Assembly: GCA_009379845.1 (NCBI GenBank)
Contig: WHSZ01000002.1
Coordinates: forward strand, 62,001 to 126,000
Reading direction: 5' to 3'
Origin: Pseudonocardiaceae bacterium
GTDB taxonomy: Bacteria > Actinomycetota > Actinomycetes > Mycobacteriales > Pseudonocardiaceae
DNA length: 64,000 bases
Within the stretch, counting starts at the first letter, position 1. Each line of letters starts with the position of its first letter. Position numbers and translations under genes: made by a program. The notes below the pieces were generated by a model. It did not search any database. It saw only the letters and a list, made by a program, of their open reading frames with translations, and was not told the origin of the DNA. Positions 7,508-16,701 of the stretch are shown here, piece after piece.

Positions 7508-9139
7508 ATGTTGAGCACCATGCAGGACGGCCAGCTATCCCTCGCGCAACTCCTCCGGCACGGTACCCGGCTGCACGCCTCATCCGAGGTCGTCACCTGG
7601 ACCGATTCAGGAGCCCGCCGCACCAGCTACGGCGAGCTCGGCGAGCAGGCCGCCCGGCTCGCGAACGCGCTGCGTGGCCTCGGCGTCACCGGTGACCAGC
7701 GAGTGGGCACGTTCATGTGGAACAACGCCGAGCACCTGGCCACCTACCTCGCGGTACCCGCGATGGGCGCGGTGCTGCACACCCTGAACATCCGGCTGTT
7801 CCCCGACCAGCTCAGCTACGTCACCAACCACGCCGAGGACCACGTCGTGCTGGTGGACGCCACCCTGGTGCCGCTGCTTGCCAAGGTGCTGCCGCAGCTC
7901 ACCACCGTGCGGCACGTGATCGTGGTCGGGGGCGAGGCCAGTGCCGTCGCGGCCCCGGACGGCGTCGAGGTGCACTCCTACGACGAGCTGCTGGCCGGGC
8001 AGTCGAGCGAGTTCGACTGGCCGGAGGTGGACGAGCGCGCCGCGGCCGCGATGTGCTACACGTCCGGCACCACCGGTAACCCGAAGGGCGTGGTGTATTC
8101 GCACCGCTCGATCTGGCTGCACTCCATGCAGGTGTGCATGTCGGACAGCATGCGGCTGGCGCAGACCGATCGGGCGCTTGCGATCGTGCCGATGTTCCAC
8201 GCGATGTCCTGGGGCCTGCCGTACGCGGCGCTGATGGTCGGCGCCTCGCTGATCATGCCGGACCGCTTCCTGCAGCCCGAGCCGCTCGCCACCATGATCG
8301 AGGCGGAGCAGCCGACGTTCGCCGCCGCGGTGCCGACGATCTGGCAGGGCCTGCTCGGCCACCTGGAGGCGAACCCGCAGGATCTCTCCTGCCTGCGCGA
8401 GGTCGTGGTCGGCGGGTCCGCCTGCCCGCCGGCGATGATGCACACCTTCGCGGAGAAATACGGCGTGCCGATCCTGCATGCCTGGGGCATGACGGAAACC
8501 TCCCCGCTCGGCAGCGTCGCCCGGCCGCCGGCCGGCGTCAGCGACGAGGAGGCCTGGCAGTACCGGTACACCCAGGGCCGGTTCCCCGCTTCGGTGCGTG
8601 CCCGGTTGGTCGACGACGGCGGGATGGACGTTCCGTGGGACGGCAAGAGCGTCGGTGAGCTCGAGGTCGCCGGGCCGTGGATCGCCGGCTCGTACTACTA
8701 CCCCGATGCCGAGGACGCGGCGAAGTTCCACGAAGGGTGGCTGCGTACCGGTGACGTCGGCCAGATCACCCCGGACGGGTTCCTGCGCCTGACCGACCGC
8801 TCGAAGGACGTCATCAAGTCCGGCGGGGAGTGGATCTCCTCGGTGGAGCTGGAGAACCAGGTGATGGCGCATCCGGCGGTCGCCGAGGCCGCGGTGATCG
8901 GGATCCCGGACGAAAAGTGGGACGAGCGCCCGCTGGTCGCCGTGGTCGTGCGGGAGGGCCAGCAGGTCACCCCGGACGAGCTACGCGAGTTCCTGTCCGG
9001 CAAGGTCGCACGCTGGCAGCTGCCGGAGAACTGGACGTTCATCGACGAGGTTCCGAAGACCAGCGTCGGCAAGTTCGACAAGAAGCGGCTGCGCGCGGCA
9101 CACGGCGAGGGCAAGCTGGACGTCAGCCACGCGGGGTGA
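7508..9139 (+). CDS. long-chain fatty acyl-CoA ligase (AMP-binding)
   Basis: A 543-residue ANL-superfamily enzyme that activates a carboxylic acid as acyl-AMP and then acyl-CoA. The P-loop-like motif MCYTSGTTGNPKGVVYSH is near residue 185, GMTETSP near 330, the hinge DRSKDVIKSGGEW near 435, and the catalytic Lys lies in KTSVGKFDKKRL at the C-terminus. GGAG lies seven bases before ATG 7508. Its stop almost touches the convergent TetR gene, and a PaaI-type thioesterase lies beyond, so a small acyl-CoA metabolism group is likely. Chain-length preference cannot be read from sequence; long-chain is the common annotation for this type. Confidence 0.9.
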   Translation: MLSTMQDGQLSLAQLLRHGTRLHASSEVVTWTDSGARRTSYGELGEQAARLANALRGLGVTGDQRVGTFMWNNAEHLATYLAVPAMGAVLHTLNIRLFPDQLSYVTNHAEDHVVLVDATLVPLLAKVLPQLTTVRHVIVVGGEASAVAAPDGVEVHSYDELLAGQSSEFDWPEVDERAAAAMCYTSGTTGNPKGVVYSHRSIWLHSMQVCMSDSMRLAQTDRALAIVPMFHAMSWGLPYAALMVGASLIMPDRFLQPEPLATMIEAEQPTFAAAVPTIWQGLLGHLEANPQDLSCLREVVVGGSACPPAMMHTFAEKYGVPILHAWGMTETSPLGSVARPPAGVSDEEAWQYRYTQGRFPASVRARLVDDGGMDVPWDGKSVGELEVAGPWIAGSYYYPDAEDAAKFHEGWLRTGDVGQITPDGFLRLTDRSKDVIKSGGEWISSVELENQVMAHPAVAEAAVIGIPDEKWDERPLVAVVVREGQQVTPDELREFLSGKVARWQLPENWTFIDEVPKTSVGKFDKKRLRAAHGEGKLDVSHAG

Positions 9140-9140
9140 C

Positions 9141-9680
9141 TCAGGGCTCGCGATTCGCCGCCAGCGACGACCGGGCCCAGCGGTAGGCGGCTTCGACCCT
9201 GGCCCGGTCACCGGTGCTGACCAGATCCAGCAGCAGTCCCCGAACCAGCGCGACCAGCGCGGTGGCCTGCGCGTCGCCGCCGAGCACGCGCAGCCAGTCG
9301 GCCACCACGTGCTCAAGGAATCCCTGGTAGCGCACGGGTTCGCGTAGCGCGAGGCCGTAGACCTCGAAGAAGAACCGGAAGAACGGCGCCGCTTCGGGCG
9401 CGGACATCAGCCGCCAGGCCGTGTCCAGCACGGCCAGCCGGTCACCTCGCCGCGGTGCCAGCTCGTCGAGCATCCCCTGGAACCGTGCGCGCACCGCCTG
9501 CACGATCTGCGAGATCAGCTCCTCCTTGCCGCCGAAGTGGTAGACGAGCATCCGCGAGCTGGTCTCCAGCGCGCTCGCGAGCGGGCGCAGCGATAGCCCG
9601 GCCAGACCGTGCCGGAACACGTAATCCACCGCCGCGTCCAGCAGCTCAGCTTTCCTCGCCGGATCCGGCGGGCGTCCCAT
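9141..9680 (-). CDS. TetR family regulator
   Basis: A 179-residue TetR-type regulator. The helix-turn-helix (AVDYVFRHGLAGLSLRPLASALETSSRMLVYHF) covers residues about 15-50. The following C-terminal domain resembles a group found beside lipid metabolism genes. ATG 9680 is preferred over ATG 9686 because GGGA lies six bases before it. It is divergent from the thioesterase gene, with only about 45 bp between, and convergent with the acyl-CoA ligase, so control of both is a reasonable inference. Confidence 0.85.
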   Translation of the reverse strand: MGRPPDPARKAELLDAAVDYVFRHGLAGLSLRPLASALETSSRMLVYHFGGKEELISQIVQAVRARFQGMLDELAPRRGDRLAVLDTAWRLMSAPEAAPFFRFFFEVYGLALREPVRYQGFLEHVVADWLRVLGGDAQATALVALVRGLLLDLVSTGDRARVEAAYRWARSSLAANREP

Positions 9681-9726
9681 GGGCATTCCCTTGACGAGTT
9701 AACGTAGCGATCGGTACACATACTCT

Positions 9727-10137
9727 ATGGCCGCACACGTCGATGTCGATGCCACCGCGCTGTTTCACAACACGATGCCGTTCACCGCGGAACTCGGCAT
9801 CGAGGCGCTGCACAGCGGCAAGGAGGAGGTCAGCGCTCGCCTCGGATGGGCGGAGAACCTCTGCACGCTCGGCGGTGTCATGCACGGTGGCGTGCTGATG
9901 TCGCTGGCCGACTCCGCCGCGGCGGTGTGCGCGTACCTCAATTTGCCGGACGGCGCGCAGGGCACCACCACGATCGAGTCGAAGACGAACTTCCTGCGAA
10001 CCATCAAGTCCGGGTCCGCCACGGCCGTTTCCAGCCCGCTGCACGTCGGCCGGCGGGTGATCGTGGTGGAAACCGAGATCCGGGACGACGAGCGGCGCCT
10101 GGTCGCCAAGGTTACCCAGACCCAGGGCGTCCTCTGA
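9727..10137 (+). CDS. PaaI family thioesterase (hotdog fold)
   Basis: A 136-residue hotdog-fold thioesterase that hydrolyses aryl- or acyl-CoA. The family motif GGVMHGGVLMSLADSAAA carries the conserved HGG and the catalytic acidic residue; TTTIESKTNFLR and VETEIRDDERRLVAKVTQTQ complete the fold. The gene begins close to a likely promoter: TTGACG at 9691-9696 in the divergent gap with the TetR gene. The short intergenic gap suggests shared control with that regulator. Confidence 0.88.
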   Translation: MAAHVDVDATALFHNTMPFTAELGIEALHSGKEEVSARLGWAENLCTLGGVMHGGVLMSLADSAAAVCAYLNLPDGAQGTTTIESKTNFLRTIKSGSATAVSSPLHVGRRVIVVETEIRDDERRLVAKVTQTQGVL

Positions 10138-10237
10138 CCAGGTCCCAATTCCGCCGCGATCAGCACCGGGGATTTCTTTACTAAACGGGCGATGCGCGCG
10201 AAAATCTTCGACTAACCGACGTCGAACTGGAGTCATC

Positions 10238-11518
10238 ATGCGCGTACCTCGCCTCACCAGGCTGGCCATCGGCACCGTCGCGTCGGTCGCCGTCGTCGCC
10301 GCACTCACACCGCCGGGTGTCGCCGACGAGCCGGCCGCCCGCGCGGACGAGTCGTCCGTCGACTACCACGCCTGGCAGAGCAACGCGGACTTCGCGGCCG
10401 GCGAGCTCGCCGGCGTAGCGGCCAGCCAGGACGGGTTGCGCATCGACCAACCGATCGGCACGGTGCGGCGCGCCAAACCGGACGGCACCACGGTCGAGTA
10501 CGAGTACGGGCAATGGACCTCCCCGGTACACCGGCAGGGCTTCGACGCGACCGAACTGATCGCGTCCTGGAACGCGGACACCCCGGACGGCACCTGGCTC
10601 AAGGTGGAGATGACCGGCACGACGGGCGGCGGCGAGCGAACCGCGTGGTACACACTCGGCGAGTGGGCCTACGGGGACGGCGACATCAAGCGCACCAGCG
10701 TGCCCAACCAGTCCGACAAGCACGGCCAGGTCAACGTGGACACGTTCGGCACGGCCGACGGCGTGCGGCTGCGCTCGTACCAGCTGCGAGCCACGCTGTA
10801 CCGGGCGAAGGGCAGCGAAGCCACGCCGAGGGCCACCCAGCTCGGTGCCATGACCTCGTCGATCCCCGACCGGTTCGAGGTACCGGCGAGCGAACCAGGC
10901 GTGGCGACCGGCAAGGAGCTGGACGTGCCGCGCTACTCCCAGAACGTCCACAAAGGACACTATCCGGAATTCGGCGGTGGCGGCGAGGTGTGGTGCAGCC
11001 CCACCTCGACGGCGATGGTCACGGAGTTCTGGGGCAAAGGCCCGAGCGAGGAGGACCTGTCCTGGATCCCGGCGGACCACCCCGATCGCAGCGTCGACCA
11101 CGCCGCGCGGCACACCTGGGACAGCGACTACCAGGGCGCGGGGAACTGGCCGTTCAACACAGCCTACGCCGCGCACTGGGGACTGCAGGGGCACGTCACC
11201 AGGCTGCGGTCGGTGAACGAGCTGGAAAGCTATATCGCGCGGGGCATCCCGGTGATCACGTCGCAGTCGTTCCTCGAGTCGGAGCTGGACGGCGCGGGGT
11301 ACGGCACCGAGGGCCACATCATGGTCGTCGTCGGCTTCACCGAGGACGGCGACGTGATCGCGAACGACCCTGCTTCGGCGAGCAACCAGGAAGTACGCAA
11401 CGTTTACAAGCGCGAGCAGTTCGAGAGAATCTGGTTGCGCACCAAGCGGTACGACGAGAACGGCGAGGAGGCCAGCGGTCCGGGCGGCGTCGCCTATATC
11501 ATCACGCCGAAGGATTGA
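10238..11518 (+). CDS. secreted C39-like cysteine peptidase
   Basis: A 426-residue exported protein with a Sec signal peptide (MRVPRLTRLAIG, cleavage near PPGVADE). Residues about 40-210 form an N-terminal beta-rich domain of unknown function. The C-terminal C39_2 peptidase-like domain has the Cys motif EVWCSPTSTAM (Cys253), the His in TEGHIMVVVGF (His360) and DPAS as the likely Asp site. Such proteins are annotated as peptidase C39 family protein; unlike bacteriocin-processing C39 enzymes it is not fused to an ABC transporter. CTGGAG precedes ATG 10238. The natural substrate is unknown. Confidence 0.8.
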   Translation: MRVPRLTRLAIGTVASVAVVAALTPPGVADEPAARADESSVDYHAWQSNADFAAGELAGVAASQDGLRIDQPIGTVRRAKPDGTTVEYEYGQWTSPVHRQGFDATELIASWNADTPDGTWLKVEMTGTTGGGERTAWYTLGEWAYGDGDIKRTSVPNQSDKHGQVNVDTFGTADGVRLRSYQLRATLYRAKGSEATPRATQLGAMTSSIPDRFEVPASEPGVATGKELDVPRYSQNVHKGHYPEFGGGGEVWCSPTSTAMVTEFWGKGPSEEDLSWIPADHPDRSVDHAARHTWDSDYQGAGNWPFNTAYAAHWGLQGHVTRLRSVNELESYIARGIPVITSQSFLESELDGAGYGTEGHIMVVVGFTEDGDVIANDPASASNQEVRNVYKREQFERIWLRTKRYDENGEEASGPGGVAYIITPKD

Positions 11519-11549
11519 CGGCGTGATTTGACGGCGAACAGGAGCGGGA

Positions 11550-12617
11550 TTGTCCTTTGTCGACACGGATTTCCCGGCCGATCCGTATCCCGGCGCGCGC
11601 CCCGATTGCTCCTACGCGCACGTGCACGAGATCGGATTCCCGTTGCTGGCCGATCGTTCCAGCATCAGCGGGTTGCGGCTTGCCGACTCGGGTGAGGATG
11701 TCGATGAGTGGCTGGCGAGCCACGGCGCCGCGCCCCTTGCCGAGCGCGTTCCGGTACTCGCGTACGGATCGAACGCGTGCCCGGCCAAGATAACCTGGCT
11801 GCGGGAGAAGCTCGGCCTTCCGGGACCGGTGATCGCGTTGCGGGCGCGGTGCGTGGATCTGTCCGCGGTGTGGTCGGCCGGGTACCGCACGCATGACGAC
11901 CAGCGGCCCGCCACCCTGGCCGCGGCCACCGGTGTGCACGAGAGCCACTTCGTGTGGTTCGTCGCCGCGGACCAACTGCCGGCGCTGGATGCCTGCGAGG
12001 GGCGCGGCGAGCGGTACGCGCTGGCATGGCTGCGTTCCGGCAGCGTGTGGCTGGACGGCGACGTGCTGCTCGACGAGGTGCTTGGCTACGTCGCCGCATC
12101 GGATATGCGGCAACCACTGCTCGTGGACGGCGCGATGGTGCGCTGCTCGCAACGAGGCCAGCTGGAGGCGCGAGCGCTGCGCGGTGTCCCGGCCGGCTCG
12201 CACGGCCTCGACGTGTCCGTTCAGGACGGCCAGCCCGACCCGCTCCGCTGGCCAGCCAGGGTGTTCGTGTACGGGACGCTGCAGCCGGGCTCGGAGGCGT
12301 GGCCGCTGATCGAGCCGTACCTGGCCGGGCGGCCCCGGCGGGCCACGATGACCGGGACCCTCTTCGACACCGGTCTCGGCTATCCGGCGCTGCGGCCGGC
12401 CGCCGAGGCGGGGCATACGGTGCCCGGTTGGGTGCTTCCGCTGGCGGATCCGCCGGCCGCGCTCGCCGTGCTCGACGACTACGAGGGCCCGGAGTATCGC
12501 CGGCTGCGGTTGCCGACAACCGGCGGTGAGCTGTGCTGGACGTATCTGTTCTGCGAGACGGTGGACGGCATGCCGGCGTTGCCGGAGGGCTGGCCCAGCC
12601 CGCACTTGCTGGGCTAG
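11550..12617 (+). CDS. tandem gamma-glutamylcyclotransferase (AIG2-like) protein
   Basis: A 355-residue protein with two domains of the GGCT/AIG2 cyclotransferase fold. The first starts VLAYGSNACPAK (Tyr72) and the second VFVYGTLQPGSEAW (Tyr241), each giving the YGxx substrate loop. The second retains the acidic LDDYEGPEYRR segment expected for catalysis, whereas the first shows LDACEGRGERY at the same place. Typical family members are single-domain and about 110-190 residues. TTG 11550 is preceded by AGGAG at five bases. The next gene starts 10 bases after the stop, so they are probably cotranscribed. Confidence 0.78.
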   Translation: MSFVDTDFPADPYPGARPDCSYAHVHEIGFPLLADRSSISGLRLADSGEDVDEWLASHGAAPLAERVPVLAYGSNACPAKITWLREKLGLPGPVIALRARCVDLSAVWSAGYRTHDDQRPATLAAATGVHESHFVWFVAADQLPALDACEGRGERYALAWLRSGSVWLDGDVLLDEVLGYVAASDMRQPLLVDGAMVRCSQRGQLEARALRGVPAGSHGLDVSVQDGQPDPLRWPARVFVYGTLQPGSEAWPLIEPYLAGRPRRATMTGTLFDTGLGYPALRPAAEAGHTVPGWVLPLADPPAALAVLDDYEGPEYRRLRLPTTGGELCWTYLFCETVDGMPALPEGWPSPHLLG

Positions 12618-12627
12618 CGTCACGGCT

Positions 12628-13332
12628 GTGCAGATATCGATACCCAGCACCGATCGGTCCATCGACGGGTACCTGGCCGAGCCGCAGGCCGAGGTGTCCG
12701 GCCAGCCGCCGTGGCCTGGGGTCGTCGTCATCCACGACGCGCTCGGTTCCGGCGACGACATTCGCGCGATCACCAGCCGGTTCGCCACGGCCGGCTACCT
12801 GGCGCTGGCGCCGAACCTGTTCTCCCGCGGCAACGCGGTCACCTGCGTTCGCTCTATGTTCGGGCAGTTGCGCGCCGGACGCGGCCAAGCCTTCGACGAC
12901 ATCGAGGCCGCCCGTACCCTGCTCGCCGAGCGGGACGACAGCACCGGCAAGGTCGGGGTGGCCGGTTTCTGCATGGGTGGCGGTTTCGCGTTGCTCGCCG
13001 CGTCCAACGGGTTTCAGGCAAGCGCCCCGTATTACGGTCAGCTGCCCACCGATGGGTCCTTTTTGGATGGTGCATGCCCCGTGGTCGCGAGCTTCGGGGC
13101 GAAGGACCCGTCGCTTCGTGGCGCGGCGGAGAAACTCGAAACGCTGCTCACCGAACGCGGCGTGCCGCACGATGTGAAGGAGTACCCGGATGCCGGACAC
13201 AGCTTCGCCAACCGGCTGCCGCTTGGTCCGCTCAATGTCCTCGCTCGGGTGCTGGGATTCGGTTATCACCACGAGTCCAGTGAGGACGCCTGGCGCCGCG
13301 GGCTGGCCTTCTTCGGTGAACATCTCCGCTGA
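12628..13332 (+). CDS. dienelactone hydrolase family protein
   Basis: A 234-residue alpha/beta hydrolase of the dienelactone hydrolase family. The nucleophile is Cys115 in GFCMGGG, the acid lies in FGAKDPSL and the His in DAGHSFAN, giving the Cys-Asp-His triad typical of the family. GTG 12628 is the only reasonable start after the preceding stop. In aromatic degradation these enzymes open dienelactones, but no such pathway genes are nearby, so the real substrate is open. It is followed after 27 bp by another hydrolase gene. Confidence 0.88.
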   Translation: MQISIPSTDRSIDGYLAEPQAEVSGQPPWPGVVVIHDALGSGDDIRAITSRFATAGYLALAPNLFSRGNAVTCVRSMFGQLRAGRGQAFDDIEAARTLLAERDDSTGKVGVAGFCMGGGFALLAASNGFQASAPYYGQLPTDGSFLDGACPVVASFGAKDPSLRGAAEKLETLLTERGVPHDVKEYPDAGHSFANRLPLGPLNVLARVLGFGYHHESSEDAWRRGLAFFGEHLR

Positions 13333-13359
13333 ACTCCTCGATCGAATGGTGGTTGCGCT

Positions 13360-14166
13360 GTGACCGAACATCGGGAGTGGACCGTTACCGGGCACGCTGG
13401 CGAGATTTCCGCTCGCACCTGGCCGAATCCCCGTGGTTACTGGCTGGCCGTGCTGGTACACGGCTACGGCGAGCACATCGGGCGGTACCAGCACGTCGCC
13501 GACGCACTGGTGGAAGCGGGCGCCGCCGTGGTCGGCCACGATCACGCCGGGCACGGGCAGTCCGCGGGCGATCGGGTGCTGATCAACGATTTCGAGCGGG
13601 TCGTCGACGACCAGCATCTGGTGATCCAGCGGGCTCGCCAGGAGTACCCCGACATCCCGCTGATCCTCATTGGACACTCGCTTGGTGGGATGATCGCGAC
13701 CCGGTACGCCCAGCGGCACATCGACGAGCTCGCCGCGCTGGTGCTCTCCGGGCCGGTGCTCGGCAGCTGGTACCCGCTGGATTTGCTGGAATACGACGAG
13801 ATCCCGGAGACGCCGATCGACGTAGCCACGCTGTCAAGGGACGAGACGGTCGGCGATGCCTACGCGGCTGATCCGTTGGTGTGGCACGGCCCATTCCGGC
13901 GTCCCACCCTCGAGGCCATCGACGATTGCCTGTACACCATCAACTTCGCCGGGGCATTCGGCGACGACGTACCGGCGCTGTGGATGCACGGCGATGACGA
14001 CGAGCTGGTGCCGATCGCGGACACCAGGGCCGGCATGGACCGGATTCGAGGGCTCGGATTCGAGGAGATCATCTACCCGGGTGCACGGCACGAGATCTTC
14101 AACGAGACCAACTACAAGGACGTGCTCGCCGACCTGACCGCGTTCGTACGAGGGGTGCTCGGCTGA
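13360..14166 (+). CDS. monoacylglycerol lipase-like alpha/beta hydrolase
   Basis: A 268-residue serine hydrolase of the monoglyceride lipase type (Hydrolase_4). VLVHGYGEHIGRY is the oxyanion region, the nucleophile Ser107 lies in IGHSLGGMIA, Asp in MHGDDDELVP and His in PGARHEIFNE. The length and motif order match bacterial MGLs. It begins at GTG 13360 and its stop abuts the next ATG, so it is translationally linked to the aldo/keto reductase. Release of glycerol and fatty acid would fit the glpD gene 3 kb downstream, but that is inference. Confidence 0.87.
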   Translation: MTEHREWTVTGHAGEISARTWPNPRGYWLAVLVHGYGEHIGRYQHVADALVEAGAAVVGHDHAGHGQSAGDRVLINDFERVVDDQHLVIQRARQEYPDIPLILIGHSLGGMIATRYAQRHIDELAALVLSGPVLGSWYPLDLLEYDEIPETPIDVATLSRDETVGDAYAADPLVWHGPFRRPTLEAIDDCLYTINFAGAFGDDVPALWMHGDDDELVPIADTRAGMDRIRGLGFEEIIYPGARHEIFNETNYKDVLADLTAFVRGVLG

Positions 14167-14985
14167 ATGCCTTCCGATGAACGACTGCCGCCCTACGGGC
14201 AGGGCACGTGGGGAATGGGTGAGCGCCGCTCGCGGCGGGCGGCGGAGGTCGCCGCCCTGCGGCACGGTCTCGACCTCGGCATCGAACTGATCGACACCGC
14301 GGAGATGTACGGCAACGGCGGAGCCGAGGAGGTGGTCGGCGAGGCGGTCGCGGGGCGCCGGCACGACGTGTACCTGGTGAGCAAGGTGTTCCCGCACAAC
14401 GCCGGCCGGCTGGACGCGATCAGGGCGTGTGAGGCAAGCCTGCGGCGGCTAGCCACCGACTACCTCGATCTCTACCTGCTGCACTGGCGCGGCAGCACGC
14501 CACTTGACGAGACGCTGGAGGCGTTCGAGGCCCTGCGGAAGGACGGCAAGATCCGCCGGTTCGGGGTGAGCAACTTCGATCCCGGCGACATGAGCGAATT
14601 GTGGTCGTCCGACGCCGGCCGGCAGGCCGCGACCAACCAGGTGCTTTACAACCTGACTCGCCGCGGTGTCGAGTTCGACCTGCTGCCATGGTGCGCCCAG
14701 CGGGGGCTGCCGGTCATGGCGTACTCACCGATCGAGCAGGGCAGGCTGCTGAAGGATCCGGTGCTGCGCGGGGTCGCCGAGCGGCACGGCGCCACACCCG
14801 CGCAGATCGCGCTCGCCTGGGTGCTCCGGCACCACGGCGTGTGCGCGATCCCCAAGGCAGCCACCCCCGAGCACGTCGAGGAGAACCATGCGGCGCTGAA
14901 CATCCGGCTGTCCGGGGAAGACCTGGCCGAACTCGACACGCGGTTCCCGCCGCCCGAGCGCGCCACTCCCCTCGAGATCCTCTGA
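14167..14985 (+). CDS. aldo/keto reductase
   Basis: A 272-residue NAD(P)H-dependent aldo/keto reductase with a TIM-barrel fold. Family marks are GIELIDTAEMYGNGGAEE with the catalytic Asp and Tyr, VYLVSKVFP with the catalytic Lys, LYLLHWRG with the catalytic His, and the cofactor-binding AIPKAATPEHVEEN near the C-terminus. The ATG follows the previous stop directly with no gap. It resembles the YajO/YdbC-type subgroup; the substrate is unknown. Confidence 0.92.
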   Translation: MPSDERLPPYGQGTWGMGERRSRRAAEVAALRHGLDLGIELIDTAEMYGNGGAEEVVGEAVAGRRHDVYLVSKVFPHNAGRLDAIRACEASLRRLATDYLDLYLLHWRGSTPLDETLEAFEALRKDGKIRRFGVSNFDPGDMSELWSSDAGRQAATNQVLYNLTRRGVEFDLLPWCAQRGLPVMAYSPIEQGRLLKDPVLRGVAERHGATPAQIALAWVLRHHGVCAIPKAATPEHVEENHAALNIRLSGEDLAELDTRFPPPERATPLEIL

Positions 14986-15016
14986 GTACTTTGGCCGCCA
15001 CAGCGGCGACAAGTGC

Positions 15017-16666
15017 TCATGGGTCCAGGAGCTTGCCAGGGTTGAGGATTCCGGTGGGATCCAGCGTGCTTTTCAACCGCCGCAACACCTCCACGCCCAG
15101 TTCACCGATCTCCGCGGCCAGGTAGGGCGCGTGATCGACGCCGAGGCCATGGTGGTGCGAGATCGTGCCGAGCGCACCGCCCGCGTGGCCGGAAATCGCG
15201 GCGCAGGCAGCGGCCTTCGCCCGCTCCCACTGCCCGACGGGATCCTCGGCGGCGCGCGGGATCAGCACGGTGAAGTACAGCGACGCGCCGGTCTCGTAGG
15301 CGTGCGAGACGTGGCACATGATCACCGGTTCGCGGCCCCGCTCGGTCAATGCTTCGGTCAACGCGGCCCGCACCGCGGCACGTAGCTCGGTCAACGTGGA
15401 CCAGTACGTCGCGGTTTCCAGTGTCTCGACGCAGACTCCGGCGTCCATCAGCCGATCCCGCTGTCGCGGACCGGCGAATCGAGATCGCCGCCACGCCTCA
15501 CCGAGCGCCCTGCCGGCACGCACCGGTGAGTGCGAACGCAGCACCCGCAACGTTTCCGCTCGGCGGCCGCCGAGCTCCCGCTTGGAGCGCGCGTGCCAGC
15601 CGAGCACCAGCAGGCACGGATCGACTACGCCGCGCCGGCGCAGATACCCGCGAAGAGCGGCAGAGCGCCATCCTCCTTTCAACGCGAGGGAAACCTCGGT
15701 CTCGTCCATATCGGACAGTCGGGTCACGTCGGCGAGAACGCGCCGCTGCGCGAGTTCCCGGACGGCCTCGCTGCCACGCGCCCAACCGTCCAGCACGAAT
15801 CCCTCGTACCGCTCGATTTCCGGGGCGGGCCGCACCCGGACGGTCACTTCGGTCAACACGCCGAGGCTGCCCTCGCTACCGACCAGCAGGGCACGCAAGT
15901 CCGGCCCGGCGGCCGAAGCCGGGGCAACCCCGAGCCGCCATTCGCCGCGCGGGGTTGCCACCCGGACCGCGGCCACCATGTCCTCGAACCGGCCGTACCC
16001 GCTGGACGCCTGCCCGGCGGATCGGGTGGCGGCGAATCCGCCGATCGTCGCCCGCTCGAACGACTGCGGCAGGTGCCCGAGCGTCAGGCCCCGCGCACGC
16101 AACATGCGTTCCGCATCCGGGGCACGTACTCCCGCCTGAAACACCGCCAGCCGCGAAACGGGATCCACCGAGAGCAGGTGATCAAGCCGCATCAGATCAA
16201 GCACCACGACCGCGCACTTGCCGCCGCGCAGCGCGGCGACGCCGCCGACCACCGACGTGCCGCCACCGAAGGGCACCAGCGCGACATCGTGCTCAACGCA
16301 CACCTCGACAACGCGCTGTACCTGCGCCGGGTCCGCCGGCACCACAACGGCATCCGGCACGGCCAGCCCGCCCGCACCACGCTGGCGAAGCAGGTCGAGA
16401 TAGGACAGACCGCCGGATCGCCCGAGCCGATCGGCATCGCCGCACAGCACGTACGAGTCACCGACAACGGACGCGAGGGCGGCCCTGGCCGCGGGTGGCA
16501 ACCCGGACACCGGTACCGGCCGCGCGGTACCGCCGAGGCCGGCACCGGCGTCCGGCCGGCCAGTCCGCGCGGATAGCCACTGGAGGCTACGGGCCGGTAG
16601 GTTATCGCCGTGCGCGTCACCAGGCGCCCACGCCGCCCGCAGCAAATGGTCGATATTCTCCGCCAT
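15017..16666 (-). CDS. FAD-linked oxidase, alkyl-DHAP synthase-like
   Basis: A 549-residue flavoprotein of the FAD_binding_4 / FAD-oxidase_C type. The PCMH-type FAD domain (VVVPADPAQVQRVVEVC, VPFGGGTSVVGG, GATIGGFAATRSAGQASSGYGRFEDMV) fills the first half; the C-terminal cap includes MCHVSHAYETGASLYFTV, TISHHHGLGVDHAPYL and TLDPTGILNPGKL, all seen in alkyldihydroxyacetonephosphate synthases. It is divergent from a TetR gene that is fused by overlap to glpD. A similar trio (Rv2249c-Rv2251) is known to me from M. tuberculosis. The likely substrates are glycerol-phosphate or 2-hydroxyacid derivatives. Confidence 0.85.
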   Translation of the reverse strand: MAENIDHLLRAAWAPGDAHGDNLPARSLQWLSARTGRPDAGAGLGGTARPVPVSGLPPAARAALASVVGDSYVLCGDADRLGRSGGLSYLDLLRQRGAGGLAVPDAVVVPADPAQVQRVVEVCVEHDVALVPFGGGTSVVGGVAALRGGKCAVVVLDLMRLDHLLSVDPVSRLAVFQAGVRAPDAERMLRARGLTLGHLPQSFERATIGGFAATRSAGQASSGYGRFEDMVAAVRVATPRGEWRLGVAPASAAGPDLRALLVGSEGSLGVLTEVTVRVRPAPEIERYEGFVLDGWARGSEAVRELAQRRVLADVTRLSDMDETEVSLALKGGWRSAALRGYLRRRGVVDPCLLVLGWHARSKRELGGRRAETLRVLRSHSPVRAGRALGEAWRRSRFAGPRQRDRLMDAGVCVETLETATYWSTLTELRAAVRAALTEALTERGREPVIMCHVSHAYETGASLYFTVLIPRAAEDPVGQWERAKAAACAAISGHAGGALGTISHHHGLGVDHAPYLAAEIGELGVEVLRRLKSTLDPTGILNPGKLLDP

Positions 16667-16674
16667 TGATAGAG

Positions 16675-16701
16675 TGTGACATATGACGCTTCAACGTCAC
16701 A
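16675..16701. promoter_or_regulatory. candidate TetR operator at the flavoprotein/TetR divergon
   Basis: Inverted repeat in the 16-bp divergent gap and the first codons of the TetR gene: TGACG at 16684-16688 with CGTCA at 16695-16699, flanked by TGTGAC at 16675 and GTCACA at 16696. The position between divergent starts suits an autoregulated TetR operator that also controls the flavoprotein gene. Confidence 0.4.

Noticed and set aside
11665-13719. A 684-codon open frame on the minus strand
   Set aside because: It lies antisense to three convincing enzyme genes (11550, 12628, 13360), has no start with a ribosome site, and its sequence is Arg/Pro/Ala-rich without any domain. G/C-rich DNA makes such frames common.
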